57,756 nt of DNA from an uncultured Clostridia bacterium (GCA_947629535.1 CANREC010000003.1:1-57756); one strand, 5' to 3'. Numbered from the stretch's first letter, positions 32,935-41,964 are shown. Program-made: numbers and translations. Notes: a model not told the origin generated them from the sequence alone.

Positions 32935-34994
32935 GCTCTCTTCTCCTTCTCAAAAAGCCATGCGCCCGCATGGAACCTTTCGCCATGCACAGAAAAGGTT
33001 TCCTTTCCTGTGAAACTCAGATCGGTGTATGCCGAGACGAGCGCGTACCCCTTCATGTTCAGGGTCACATCGCTGCCGTCGTCGAGGAAGTGGACGATGA
33101 CGAGCCGCCTGTCTCCCAAATCTTTTATATAGACCTGTCTCCCCTTGGGGTCGCGATAGTATTCGACGTTGCAATCGATCGCCGTGATGTCACCGTAGCG
33201 CACGATGTCCTTGACAGTCTCATAAAAGTCGAGGCCGTCCCGAATACATCGGATCTTTTGCTCTGTGAGGCCGAGAATATCCCCCGAAAGGCAAATTCTG
33301 CCCATCATGGCGGCACAGAGCGAATAGATCGTGCGGGAATCGCTCTCATCCGCACGGATGACCGCCCATATCTGCTCCTGTCGGGCGGGAATGACACGGC
33401 TGACATTCGCCGCGACGAGCGGGATCTCGGGGCATTCGTGGGCGTCCGAGAAGGAGCACATAGAGACGGCGTTCATGCGTTTGGGTTCAATGCGGCTGCC
33501 GCCTGAGGAACAGTTTTCGATGACGAGCCCGTGAATGGACTCCTTGAGGATCTCCAGCCACGCAAGGCTTGCCTCGGTCACCTGCCTTCCGCCTTCCCCC
33601 AAATCGGAGCCGTCCTCACTGTCGCAGCCCACGCCAATGTTGTCATTATAATCGATCTTGATATATTCAAACCCGCTTTCCTTCAGCTGTCTGACAAGTT
33701 TTTCACGAAGGAAATCTTCCGTCTCCGACGTCCGAAGATCGAGGAAACGCCTGTTTTTGCTCGTGAGGACATGTCCGTCGCGATGCAGAAGGAGGTCCTC
33801 CCGATAGAATGTCTTGCTGTCCCTTCCCGCGACTTCATATTCGTACCAGATCCCCGCCTTCATGCCCCGCTCTTTGGCCTTCTTGGAGATGACGGTGAGA
33901 TCGGGGAAGATGGTGCGGTTGATGTCCCAATCGCCGATGGCATTGCACCATCCTCTGTCCTCGGGCTTATACCAGCCGCTGTCGATGACAAAGTACTTGA
34001 TCTGCGGGAAAGGTTTCAAGGCGTTCATCATGCGGAGCATCAGCTCCTGCGTCGGGTTCCCCCACGTCGCACAGTACTCGTTGTACATGACGGGCATCTC
34101 CTCCTCGCTCTCGGGAACGGTGAGGCGTCTGTCCTGCTCATGCACGAGAGCATTGCAGACGGCATTGAGGTCTTTTCCGACGGTGAAGAAGGCTCTGTCC
34201 GTTTCAAAACTCTCGTTCGGAAGGATCTCCTTGCGCCAATGAGCAAATTCGAAATCGCCGAGACCGCCCGACAGAGCGCAGCTCTCCTTCTCTTCATAGA
34301 GCTCGATCTGCCACGAGTAGGGCGCCTCGATCTGTACACCGAGGCAATATTGTTCATCCCCGACTGCCGCAAAGGGATAATATCCCCTGTTCGGCATCGA
34401 GCCGACCTGCCCGAATTTCTCTGCCTTGATCCCGTAGCGTGCCCAGCTCATGTCAAAACCGAGGTCGGAGAACTTCTCGGTCTTGAGGCGGCATTCGCGC
34501 GACCAAGCGCTCGTCATACGGGAAAGCGTCAGCCCCATCGTGTTCTTGCAGCCACCCGCGACGGAGACGATCCCGCTCAGAGAAAAGCTCGAGAGCATCT
34601 CAAGCGTCCGCACTTCGTCGGAACGGTTGGTGTAGCGGACCCAAGTCGTGAAAACGCCCGTCCGCGGAGAATATTCAAGGATATGCGTGTAATGATTTCC
34701 GTTTGCGTCAGAGAGGACCGTCGTCACGGTGTCCCCCTCGCGCGTCTGCCGATCGACTTTGAGGAGCGTGGAATTTCTGTTCCGCATCGTGACGCCCAAA
34801 GAATAGTCGATCAGCGCCTCGTCTCCCGTAAATGAAACTTGGACGAGACTGTCTAAACAGAGTTTTGAGGGATCGGCGGGGACATTTTCGGGATAGAGAG
34901 CGAGGCCTATGACCGTCTTGCCCTCATGCCCTTCCACGGGAGTTTCTACATAATATACGGCTGTCCCGCCGAAGATAAATTTTTGAAAAAACAT
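32931..34994 (-). CDS. Alpha-galactosidase, GH36
   Basis: A 687-residue cytoplasmic enzyme (no signal peptide) that removes terminal alpha-linked galactose from oligosaccharides. The N-terminal beta-sandwich is followed by the barrel: NEYCATWGNPTQE, FVIDSGWYKPED, AGIWYEYEVAGRDS, the nucleophile region GFEYIKIDYNDN, ENCSSGGSRIE, and the acid/base region MCSFSDAHECPEIP, then the beta-rich C-terminal domain. The family layout fits GH36; within it the KIDYN nucleophile context differs from the KWDMNR form of the raffinose-type enzymes. An AAGGA site precedes ATG. It follows the araA terminator, so its transcription is either separate or by read-through; no -10 box was found. Confidence 0.9.
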   Translation of the reverse strand: MFFQKFIFGGTAVYYVETPVEGHEGKTVIGLALYPENVPADPSKLCLDSLVQVSFTGDEALIDYSLGVTMRNRNSTLLKVDRQTREGDTVTTVLSDANGNHYTHILEYSPRTGVFTTWVRYTNRSDEVRTLEMLSSFSLSGIVSVAGGCKNTMGLTLSRMTSAWSRECRLKTEKFSDLGFDMSWARYGIKAEKFGQVGSMPNRGYYPFAAVGDEQYCLGVQIEAPYSWQIELYEEKESCALSGGLGDFEFAHWRKEILPNESFETDRAFFTVGKDLNAVCNALVHEQDRRLTVPESEEEMPVMYNEYCATWGNPTQELMLRMMNALKPFPQIKYFVIDSGWYKPEDRGWCNAIGDWDINRTIFPDLTVISKKAKERGMKAGIWYEYEVAGRDSKTFYREDLLLHRDGHVLTSKNRRFLDLRTSETEDFLREKLVRQLKESGFEYIKIDYNDNIGVGCDSEDGSDLGEGGRQVTEASLAWLEILKESIHGLVIENCSSGGSRIEPKRMNAVSMCSFSDAHECPEIPLVAANVSRVIPARQEQIWAVIRADESDSRTIYSLCAAMMGRICLSGDILGLTEQKIRCIRDGLDFYETVKDIVRYGDITAIDCNVEYYRDPKGRQVYIKDLGDRRLVIVHFLDDGSDVTLNMKGYALVSAYTDLSFTGKETFSVHGERFHAGAWLFEKEKRA

Positions 34995-35056
34995 AATGTA
35001 TCCTTATGGTTCCGACTTCTTTTCCCCTGTATGGAAAAAATTTGAGAAAAAAGACA

Positions 35057-35078
35057 GGGCGGCGGATAACCGCCGCCC
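35057..35078 (-). terminator. Intrinsic terminator after araA
   Basis: GGGCGGCGG and CCGCCGCCC around a four-base loop, followed on the minus strand by TGTCTTTTTT, 13 bases past the araA stop. It should end most arabinose transcripts before the alpha-galactosidase gene. Confidence 0.9.
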
Positions 35079-35090
35079 ACTCTGAAAAAA

Positions 35091-36551
35091 TTATCTTCTC
35101 GTCTTCCAGACGGCGTCGGACCACATGAGCTTTTCCTTGAAGGAATCGATCTTTGTGTTCTCGTCGATGAGGACGACTTCTACGCCCCACATATTTCCGA
35201 GGTCGACCATCTGCTGTGCCGTGACGACGGAGGAGACGACGGTATGATGCGCACCGCCCGCATAGATCCATGCGGCAACGCCGTCCTTGAAGTTGGGCTG
35301 ATATTGCCACATGAGGCCGCCGACAGGCAGATTGGGCATCGGATGAGGATATTTCACGAGAGAGATCTTCTGCACGATGAGGCGCATTCTGTCGCCCATG
35401 TCGATCATGGAAACGGCAATGGCTTCGGGCGCTTCGATGCCCTCAAAGACGAGGCGGGCGGGATCGGACTTGCCGCCGATGCTCAAAGGATGCACTTGGA
35501 TCTCGGGTTTCGTCGAGGCAAACTGCGGGCTGACTTCGAGCATGTGTGCGCCGAGGCAGAGACCGTCGACGAGGTCATAGGTGTAGTCCTCCATGAGGCC
35601 CGTTCCCTTCTGCCCTGCCATATACTGCATGGTGGCGCCGAGCGCGGCGATCTTCCAGTCGCCTTCCGCACCGAATCCGTAGCCCTTGCTCTGAAGGTCT
35701 TGAATGGCGAGCCCGGGCAGCTGAGCCATATCGTGAAGGGCGCCGAAGTGGTCGACGATGCCGATGTAGCCGCCCTTTTCCTTGCAGAGTTTTTCGATGG
35801 CGATCTCATACTTCGCCTGTTCGCGGACGACGTCAATGCGCTTTGTGCCCATCGTATACTTGGTCGCATATTCGGCCATGAGGGCGTCTACTTCGGCCTC
35901 CGTGACTTCGTTGATATAGTCGACGAGATCGCCGACGGGATAATAGTCTACCTGCCAACCGAGGTTGATGTGCGCGTCGATCTTGTCGCCCTCGGTGACG
36001 GCGACGTCGCGCATATTGTCCGAGAAACGGGCGACCTTCACCGTCTTGGAGAAGGCGTAGCCCGCCGCCGTGACGCACCACGAGGCGAGCTCTTTGAGGG
36101 CCTCGGGATCCTTATAGTAGCCGACGACGACCTTGTTGTCCATGCGGAGCCGCGCGACGATGTAGCCAAACTCTCTGTCGCCGTGGGCGGCCTGATTCTC
36201 ATTCATGAAATCCATGTCGATGGTATCATAGGGAAGTTTCTCATTGTACTGCGTCGCAAAGTGACACATGGGCTTTTGCAGCATCTTGAGGCCCTTGATC
36301 CACATCTTGGCGGGCGAGAAAGTATGGCACCAAGTGATGATACCGATACAATTTTCGTCATTGTTGACCTTCTTGACGGCCTCGATGACCTCGTCCGAGC
36401 TCTTGCATGTCGTGAGATATTTCACCGTGACGGGGACGTATTTGTTGACGTATTCCGCCATCTCTTCAGAGTGCTGCGCGACATGAGCGAGCACGTCGTC
36501 GCCGTACAGCGTCTGCGAACCTGTAAGCCAATAAACTACTTTTTCTTTCAT
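35091..36551 (-). CDS. araA: L-arabinose isomerase
   Basis: A 486-residue enzyme converting L-arabinose to L-ribulose in the cytoplasm. VVYWLTGSQTLYGDDVL at the N-terminus, the metal/active-site region FGAEGDWKIAALGA, GTGLMEDYTYDL, and the C-terminal YAGGAHHTVVSSVVT are all diagnostic, and the length is normal. MKEKVVYW is chosen over the upstream ATG three codons earlier because AAGGGG lies about 10 bases before it but only 1 base before the other. Third gene of araB-araD-araA; a 260-base gap with a structured element separates it from araD. Confidence 0.96.
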   Translation of the reverse strand: MKEKVVYWLTGSQTLYGDDVLAHVAQHSEEMAEYVNKYVPVTVKYLTTCKSSDEVIEAVKKVNNDENCIGIITWCHTFSPAKMWIKGLKMLQKPMCHFATQYNEKLPYDTIDMDFMNENQAAHGDREFGYIVARLRMDNKVVVGYYKDPEALKELASWCVTAAGYAFSKTVKVARFSDNMRDVAVTEGDKIDAHINLGWQVDYYPVGDLVDYINEVTEAEVDALMAEYATKYTMGTKRIDVVREQAKYEIAIEKLCKEKGGYIGIVDHFGALHDMAQLPGLAIQDLQSKGYGFGAEGDWKIAALGATMQYMAGQKGTGLMEDYTYDLVDGLCLGAHMLEVSPQFASTKPEIQVHPLSIGGKSDPARLVFEGIEAPEAIAVSMIDMGDRMRLIVQKISLVKYPHPMPNLPVGGLMWQYQPNFKDGVAAWIYAGGAHHTVVSSVVTAQQMVDLGNMWGVEVVLIDENTKIDSFKEKLMWSDAVWKTRR

Positions 36552-36635
36552 GATATTCATACCCCTTTTGGATTTTTTTGTTTTATGGTTGAAAAATGAT
36601 GATGCGATGATCGATAAGGCGCAAGTGAAGAAAGC

Positions 36636-36705
36636 GTTCCAAAATCACGGCGCGCGGCGGGATCTCCCCGCTCAAGCGCACCCCCATTTGGTACCCTACT
36701 GGAAC
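36636..36705 (-). ncRNA. Structured element between araD and araA
   Basis: Read on the minus strand this 70-base segment can form nested stems: GTTCCA/TGGAAC outside, GGTGCGC/GCGCGCC in the middle and GCGGG/CCCGC inside around a GAGAT loop. It sits within a ~260-base gap in the ara operon that has no convincing ORF (the 72-residue plus-strand ORF is an unlikely gene). It could be a cis-regulatory RNA, a processing or stability element that sets araD/araA ratio, or an inserted repeat. No known riboswitch class is recognised. Confidence 0.35.
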
Positions 36706-36773
36706 CTTATTGTCCGAATGAAAGGCGGAAGGCGTGGCAGTGGACTTACTGTGAAATACGCAACCTAACCCCT

Positions 36774-36810
36774 CGATGAATTTCTTTTCGCCCTTGAAAT
36801 GAATTCATCG
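36774..36810 (-). promoter_or_regulatory. Hairpin just after araD
   Basis: A perfect 9-bp dyad CGATGAATT/AATTCATCG with an inner TTTC/GAAA stem begins 3 bases past the araD stop. No T-run follows on the minus strand, so it looks more like an mRNA 3'-end stabiliser or partial attenuator than a terminator. Confidence 0.45.
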
Positions 36811-36813
36811 AAA

Positions 36814-37512
36814 TTATTTCTTCTGTCCGTAGTATGCGTTTTTGCCGTGTTTGCGCTGATAGTGCTTTTCCATCATGAAACGGTCAGCACGGACAACGGT
36901 GGGATTGAGCTGTTCGGTAAGATAAGCCATCTTGGCGACTTCCTCGATGACCGTCGCGTTGTAAACGGAGCCCGCTCCGTCCTTGCCGAACGCAAACACG
37001 CCGTGGCTCTTGATGAGAACGCCCGGGACTTCCATGGGATCGAGACTGTCCTCTCTGAATTTTTCGATGATGGCAAGGCCTGTGTTCTTTTCATATTCCC
37101 CCTCGATCTCGGCCTGCGTCAAAGAGCGGGCGCAGGGAATATCTCCATAGAAATAGTCGGCATGGGTCGTGCCATAGAAGGGAATGGAACGGCCTGCCTG
37201 TGCCCACGAGGTGGCAAACGTCGAATGCGTGTGCGTCACGCCGCCGACATTCTTGAACGCCTTATAGAATTCGATGTGCGTCGGCGTATCCGAAGAGGGA
37301 CGAAGGTCCCCTTCCACCACCTTGCCGTCGAGGTCGACGACGACCATGTCATCCGCGGTCATGTCGTCATAGCTGACGCCCGAGGGTTTGATCACGAAGA
37401 GCCCGCTCTTGCGGTCTATCTCGGAGACGTTCCCCCAAGTAAAGAGGACGAGCTTGTTCTTAACAAGATCCAAATTTGCCTTTAAGACTTTTTGTTTCAA
37501 TTCTTCTAACAT
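36814..37512 (-). CDS. araD: L-ribulose-5-phosphate 4-epimerase
   Basis: A 232-residue class II aldolase-family enzyme converting L-ribulose 5-phosphate to D-xylulose 5-phosphate. LVLFTWGNVSEIDRKSGLFV, IKPSGVSYDDMTADDMVVVD, the metal-binding GGVTHTHSTFATSWAQA (HxH) and the third metal histidine in KSHGVFAFG are present, with YFYGDIPCARSLTQAEI also typical. A short AAGGAAA ribosome site precedes ATG. It lies between araB and araA, separated from araB by a palindromic repeat. Confidence 0.95.
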   Translation of the reverse strand: MLEELKQKVLKANLDLVKNKLVLFTWGNVSEIDRKSGLFVIKPSGVSYDDMTADDMVVVDLDGKVVEGDLRPSSDTPTHIEFYKAFKNVGGVTHTHSTFATSWAQAGRSIPFYGTTHADYFYGDIPCARSLTQAEIEGEYEKNTGLAIIEKFREDSLDPMEVPGVLIKSHGVFAFGKDGAGSVYNATVIEEVAKMAYLTEQLNPTVVRADRFMMEKHYQRKHGKNAYYGQKK

Positions 37513-37542
37513 GATGATATTTCCTTTTTTTGTTGATCGATG

Positions 37543-37578
37543 GGATCCTTCTCTCAGCTCGGAGCAGTCGAAGGATCC
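37543..37578. repeat. Interspersed palindromic repeat unit inside the ara operon (copy 4)
   Basis: GGATCCTTC...GAAGGATCC is a perfect 9-bp dyad with an inner GCTC-G-GAGC stem, placed immediately after the araB stop codon and before araD. It is related to the GGATCCTTCG units at 107 and 42085. In the transcript it would form a stable hairpin between two cistrons. Confidence 0.6.
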
Positions 37579-39168
37579 TCACTTCATGCTCTTGACGGCC
37601 TCTCTGACGATGGGAAGGCCCTCGACATATCTCTTCGCAAAGGCCTCGAATCCCGCAACGTTTTCGGGATCGGGTGCGAGCGTGACGCCCTCGAGCCCGT
37701 CGAACACCTTGTTCTCGAGGTAGTCCTCAAGGCTTTCGCCCTGCGCCTTTTGTATCATGTAATTGGCGAGAATGGCCATGCCCCACGCGCCGCCTTCACC
37801 CGCCGTCTTCATGACGGTGACGGGCGCATTGATGGCCGCCGCAAGATAGCTTTGCCCCACTCTCTCCGTCTTGAAGAGGCCGCCGTGGCCCGTGATGCGG
37901 TCAAGTTTGACGCCTTCTTCCTTCAGCATGATGTCACAGCCGACCTTGAGCGCACCGAAGGCCGAATAGAGATGGCAGCGCATGAAATTCGCGAGATCGA
38001 ACTTGCTGTCCGCCTTTCTGACAAAGAGAGGCCTGCCGTGGTCGACGTTGGTGACATGCTCGTTGGAAATATAGTTGTAGGAAAGAAGGCCGCCGCAGTC
38101 CTTTTCGCCCTTTTCGGAGGCGAAATAGAGCATGTCGTAAAGTTTCCACTTGGGGAGCTCCACACCGAGTTGCTTTGCAAATTCGCCGAAGAGATCGACC
38201 CAGCCGTTCAGATCGGACGTGCAATTGTTGCAGTGGACCATGCCGACAAGGTCCCCGACGGGCGTCGTGACGAGGTCGATCTCGGGATAAGGCTTGGAAA
38301 GTTCCTTCTCGAGCACGATCATCGCAAAGACGGACGTTCCTGCCGAGACATTGCCCGTGCGTTTCTTGACGGAATTGGTGGCGACCATCCCCGTGCCCGC
38401 ATCGCCTTCGGGAGGGCAGAGCGGGATCCCCGCCTTCAGATCGCCTTCGGGATCGAGGATCTTGGCTCCCTCTTCGGTGAGAACGCCCGCATCCTCGCCC
38501 GCAAGCAAGATCTCGGGAAGGATATCCTCTACCTTGAAGGGCACCTTCCCCTTGACGAGTTCATTGAACGCATCGAGCATACGGCGGTTGTATTGCTTTG
38601 TGACGGGGTCGACGGGGAACATTCCGCTCGCCTCGCCGATGCCGATGACTTTCTTGCCTGTGAGTAGCCAATGGACGTAACCCTCAAGCGTCGTCTGATA
38701 GACGATGTCCTTGACGTGGGGCTCATTGTCGAGAATGGCCTGATACAGGTGTGCGACCGACCAGCGTGCGGGGATATGATAGCCGAAAAGCTCGGTGAGC
38801 TTTTCCCCCGCGTAGGCGGCCGTGTTATTTCTCCATGTCCTGAAGGGAACAAGGAGTTTATTGTCTTTATCGAACACCATGTAACCGTGCATCATGGCCG
38901 AAAAGCCGATGGCGCCGATGGTTTCAAGCGTTACGTTGTACTTCTGCCTGACGTCCTCTTTCAAAGTCGCATAGCAGTGCCTGAGGCCGCCGACGATGTC
39001 ATCGAGCGTATAGGACCAAATGTTGCCGATGTGACGGTTCTCCCAATCGTGACTGCCCTGTGCGACGGGCGTGTTGTTTTCATCCACGAGCACGGCTTTG
39101 ATGCGCGTGGAGCCGAATTCGATCCCGAGCGCTGTGCGGCCCGACCCGATTTTTTTGGCGATATCCAT
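37579..39168 (-). CDS. araB: L-ribulokinase (FGGY family)
   Basis: A 529-residue kinase phosphorylating L-ribulose. [20 protein letters not shown] is the N-terminal phosphate loop, [16 protein letters not shown] and [20 protein letters not shown] belong to the FGGY kinase core, and [17 protein letters not shown] is the adenosine-binding part. The RBS is GGGGGAAGGA. It is the first gene of the operon, which starts at a consensus promoter with a palindromic operator right behind the -10 box. It resembles the ribulokinase type that acts in araBDA clusters of Firmicutes rather than a xylulokinase, mainly because of its partners. Confidence 0.93.
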   Translation of the reverse strand: MDIAKKIGSGRTALGIEFGSTRIKAVLVDENNTPVAQGSHDWENRHIGNIWSYTLDDIVGGLRHCYATLKEDVRQKYNVTLETIGAIGFSAMMHGYMVFDKDNKLLVPFRTWRNNTAAYAGEKLTELFGYHIPARWSVAHLYQAILDNEPHVKDIVYQTTLEGYVHWLLTGKKVIGIGEASGMFPVDPVTKQYNRRMLDAFNELVKGKVPFKVEDILPEILLAGEDAGVLTEEGAKILDPEGDLKAGIPLCPPEGDAGTGMVATNSVKKRTGNVSAGTSVFAMIVLEKELSKPYPEIDLVTTPVGDLVGMVHCNNCTSDLNGWVDLFGEFAKQLGVELPKWKLYDMLYFASEKGEKDCGGLLSYNYISNEHVTNVDHGRPLFVRKADSKFDLANFMRCHLYSAFGALKVGCDIMLKEEGVKLDRITGHGGLFKTERVGQSYLAAAINAPVTVMKTAGEGGAWGMAILANYMIQKAQGESLEDYLENKVFDGLEGVTLAPDPENVAGFEAFAKRYVEGLPIVREAVKSMK

Positions 39169-39188
39169 TTCCTTCCCCCTATTGTTTT

Positions 39189-39238
39189 TGTACGCACCCG
39201 TACATGTGTATTATAAGAGAATTCGCCCCAAATTTCAA
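39189..39238 (-). promoter_or_regulatory. araBDA promoter with palindromic operator
   Basis: Minus strand: TTGAAA (39233-39238), 17 bases, TATAAT (39210-39215). Directly downstream, over the expected transcription start, lies TGTACG-GGTG-CGTACA (39189-39204), a perfect 6-bp dyad. The TTGTAC/GTACAA half-sites recall the ATTTGTACGTACAAAT box of B. subtilis AraR, so an AraR-type repressor is likely. No araR gene is in the window. Confidence 0.75.
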
Positions 39239-39288
39239 TAGGTAGGCGGAAATTTTTTTTGGAATTTTTCTCTCCGTAAGACGAGAAA

Positions 39289-39308
39289 CCGCCGCATTGC
39301 TGCGGCGG
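39289..39308 (-). terminator. mscS terminator
   Basis: CCGCCGCA-GCAA-TGCGGCGG (minus strand) followed by TTTCTC lies just past the mscS stop and upstream of the araB promoter. Confidence 0.75.
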
Positions 39309-39324
39309 GATCTTTCGTTTCTGT

Positions 39325-40305
39325 TTATTTTTTCTGATCCATGTGAACGTCGACCTGCGGGAAAGGAACGGAGATGCCGTTCTCCTCGAACACCGTCTTG
39401 ATGGCGCCGCGCATCTGGCGCTGGGCGGCAAAGAAATCGTTCTCATTGCACTTTGCGCCGAAATGGAGATTCACGCTCGAATCGGCGAGTTCTTCCACGC
39501 CGTTGAAGTCGATGTCGGAGATGAGCGACGGGCACATATCCTTGATCTTGGCCTTGTTGGCCTCAAACACTTCTTTGACCTTCTGAAGATTTTCTTCATA
39601 GGGAATACCGACAAGCACAGTCGGATAGGAATCCTCTCTGCTCTGGTTGACGAAGATCTTGATGGTCGAGTTGTTTGCGACACGGATATCCCCGCTGTAG
39701 TTGATGAGCTTGGTGTTGCGGATGCCGATCTCCTGCACGGTGCCGCGCCAACCGTCGATGGTGACGATATCCCCCACCTGCAACGTCCCGTCGCAGACGA
39801 GGAAGATGCCCGCGACGACGTCGGCAATGAGGCTCTGCATGCCGAGCCCGACGACGAGGGTGAGAACGCCCGCGCTTGCGATGAGCGCACCGACATTCAT
39901 GCCCCAGACAGCGAGCACTGCGATGACGCAGACGACCCAGATGACGACCTTGACGATGCTGCCGACAAGTTTCCCGATCGTGATCCTTCTCGGCGTGCCT
40001 TTGAAAACAGCCTTGAGAATGGAGCCGACGATGTACAGGACAAGCAATGTGACAAAGAGGACTTGCGCCGTATTGATGAGTTTGGGAATGATCGAGTAGA
40101 TGAATTTGAGAAGAGGGCTCATCACAAGCGGGTTAAGTATATCCGGATTATCCGGGTCCCTTTCATACAGGGGGAACCACCCGTCCACGGAGTCGTTGAT
40201 CTGGTTGTAGAACACAAAGCTGAGCACTGTGATCGCAGCAAAGACGACGAGCAGGATAAGGCCGATCGTAAACGTCTTGTTGCCTTTTTTCTGTGTATTT
40301 TCCAT
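39325..40305 (-). CDS. mscS: Small-conductance mechanosensitive channel MscS
   Basis: A 326-residue membrane protein that opens under membrane tension to release solutes in hypo-osmotic shock. Three hydrophobic stretches (TIGLILLVVFAAITVLSFVF; AQVLFVTLLVLYIVGSILKA; VVIWVVCVIAVLAVWGM) precede the pore helix IASAGVLTLVVGLGMQSLIA with its Gly/Ala pattern, then DVVAGIFLVCDGTLQVGDIV and the beta domain IGIRNTKLINYSGDIRVANN. An 80-residue extra N-terminal part with a polar loop (WFPLYERDPDNPD) sits before the core. It is transcribed alone from a perfect consensus promoter. Confidence 0.92.
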   Translation of the reverse strand: MENTQKKGNKTFTIGLILLVVFAAITVLSFVFYNQINDSVDGWFPLYERDPDNPDILNPLVMSPLLKFIYSIIPKLINTAQVLFVTLLVLYIVGSILKAVFKGTPRRITIGKLVGSIVKVVIWVVCVIAVLAVWGMNVGALIASAGVLTLVVGLGMQSLIADVVAGIFLVCDGTLQVGDIVTIDGWRGTVQEIGIRNTKLINYSGDIRVANNSTIKIFVNQSREDSYPTVLVGIPYEENLQKVKEVFEANKAKIKDMCPSLISDIDFNGVEELADSSVNLHFGAKCNENDFFAAQRQMRGAIKTVFEENGISVPFPQVDVHMDQKK

Positions 40306-40330
40306 AGATTACCTTTTACCTCCGAAGTGT

Positions 40331-40359
40331 ATTATAGCTTGTCCGTGAGAGCTTGTCAA
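40331..40359 (-). promoter_or_regulatory. mscS promoter, perfect sigma-A consensus
   Basis: Minus strand: TTGACA (40354-40359), 17 bases, TATAAT (40331-40336), with GGAGG and AAGG between it and the ATG 25 bases downstream. This is the best promoter in the window. Confidence 0.9.
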
Positions 40360-40445
40360 GAAATTAACAAATATTATTTTGCAAAAGTTTTTTTCACGGT
40401 TATGCGCGACTTTGGAGAGCTGTTCCGCGTCAAAGGGGCATAAAA

Positions 40446-40466
40446 AAGCGCGGGAGACCCGCGCTT
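40446..40466 (-). terminator. spoIVA terminator
   Basis: AAGCGCGGG-TCT-CCCGCGCTT followed by TTTTAT on the minus strand, starting 3 bases past the spoIVA stop. Confidence 0.92.
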
Positions 40467-40469
40467 GAT

Positions 40470-41936
40470 TCAAAGCAATATACAGATGACGCCGCCCTTG
40501 CCCTCGTTGACGATACGGGTGACGGTCCGCCGCATCTTCTTTCTGACGGCCTCGCCCATGGCACGGTTCTTGAGCGAAAGCTCTTCCCCGAGCATCTCCT
40601 TGAGCGTCTTGCCGAACATGTTGGTCTCCCAAGCGCGGGCGGGTTCTGTCTCCATCCCCTCCTGCAGCTGTTTGGCGAAAGCCTCGCTCTGCTGTTCGTT
40701 GCCGAGCGCGGGCCGCACTTCTCCCTTGACATCCACGCGGATGATGTGGTAGCTCGGCGCGTCTGCCTTGAGGTCCACGCCGACCCTGCCGCTCTTTTTG
40801 ACGACCGTCGGCTCGGCAAGGCTCATCTCGTCGCCGAGGGGCGGGACGATGCCGTAGCCGAATTCCTTGGCGTCCTCAAAGGCCTGCCCGACACGCTCGT
40901 ACAGTTTCTTGGCCTCGGCGAGATGGCTGCAATAGCTCATGAGCGTGAAATCGTCCTTGATCTCCTCGCCGCACTGCCCCGAGAGAACTTCATAGAACGC
41001 CCCCTCTTTGGCCTCGATCTTGCAATGTGCCTTGCCTGTCGCCGCGTCGATCTCGAGAGACACGGGCGGAAGGAGACGGCTGCTGTCTGCATACATGGTA
41101 TCGAGGAGAGCGCAGTCGCTCATCTTGCATATCTTCGGCGCAACGGCCCGAATGCCTGAGAGGACTTCGTTGAGAACGGGCGCGTCGGGATCGAGGACGC
41201 GCATCCAGTCGGGAATGTCGATATCGACGGAGAGCACGGGAAATTCATAGAGAATGCGCTCAAGGACGCCCGTGATGTCCTCCGTCGTCATATTTTCCGC
41301 ATTGACGGCGAGAACGGGTGCGCCGTATTTCTCCTCGAGCGAGGCGCGAAGTTCCTCTTGCGACGCGGGAGCGAGACAATTCAGCAGGATGACGTAGGGT
41401 TTTCCGATGCTTTGGAGCTCCTGCGCCGCCTTTTCCTCGGCCGCGACGTATCCCTCGCGGGGAATGCCCGTGACGGAGCCGTCCGTCGTGACGAGAATGC
41501 CGATGGTCGAGTGTTCGCGGATGACCCGCTGTGTTCCCTCTTCGGCCGCCTGTTCGAAGGGCATGGGATCGTCCTTCCAAGGCGTCTTGACGAGGCGGGG
41601 CGCGCCGTCCTCCTCGAACCCGTTTGCCCCTTCCACGGGAAAGCCGACACAGTCGATGAGGCGGACCTTCGCGGTCGCGTCCTTGACCTTGATCTCCGCT
41701 CCCTCTTCGGGAACGAATTTCGGCTCCGTCGTCATGACCGTCTTACCCGCGGCCGACTGGGGAAGTTCGTCCGTGTAGCGGCTCTTTTTGGCAGCGGGCA
41801 CATTCGGAAGCACCAACGCTTCCATGAATTTTTTGATAAAAGTCGATTTGCCCGTTCGTACGGGCCCGACCACGCCGACGAAAATCTCTCCGCCCGTGCG
41901 CGATGCGATGTCCTCGTATACGTTGAATGTTTCCAT
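40470..41936 (-). CDS. spoIVA: Stage IV sporulation protein A (spore coat morphogenetic ATPase)
   Basis: A 488-residue ATPase that polymerises on the outer forespore surface and forms the base on which the coat and cortex are built; made in the mother cell. The N-terminal METFNVYEDIASRTGGEIFV and GVVGPVRTGKSTFIKKFMEA (Walker A), FVPEEGAEIKVKDATAKVRL, and IGILVTTDGSVTGIPREGYV are nearly invariant in the family, and the length is right. The ORF track start is 8 codons too early; GGAGGTG lies before METFN. Placed after a short repeat cluster and a candidate sigma-E promoter. Confidence 0.97.
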   Translation of the reverse strand: METFNVYEDIASRTGGEIFVGVVGPVRTGKSTFIKKFMEALVLPNVPAAKKSRYTDELPQSAAGKTVMTTEPKFVPEEGAEIKVKDATAKVRLIDCVGFPVEGANGFEEDGAPRLVKTPWKDDPMPFEQAAEEGTQRVIREHSTIGILVTTDGSVTGIPREGYVAAEEKAAQELQSIGKPYVILLNCLAPASQEELRASLEEKYGAPVLAVNAENMTTEDITGVLERILYEFPVLSVDIDIPDWMRVLDPDAPVLNEVLSGIRAVAPKICKMSDCALLDTMYADSSRLLPPVSLEIDAATGKAHCKIEAKEGAFYEVLSGQCGEEIKDDFTLMSYCSHLAEAKKLYERVGQAFEDAKEFGYGIVPPLGDEMSLAEPTVVKKSGRVGVDLKADAPSYHIIRVDVKGEVRPALGNEQQSEAFAKQLQEGMETEPARAWETNMFGKTLKEMLGEELSLKNRAMGEAVRKKMRRTVTRIVNEGKGGVICILL

Positions 41937-41964
41937 AAAATCAGCACCTCCGCCGTTCATGGAT

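Noticed and set aside
35244-36599. 451-residue plus-strand ORF opposite araA
   Set aside because: Antisense shadow of araA; no domain, no RBS.
36550-36768. 72-residue plus-strand ORF between araD and araA
   Set aside because: It starts inside the araA ribosome-site region on the other strand and has no family features; the sequence is better explained as a structured non-coding element.
40309-40632. 107-residue minus-strand ORF at the end of spoIVA
   Set aside because: Out-of-frame reading of spoIVA that also runs through its terminator and the mscS promoter.
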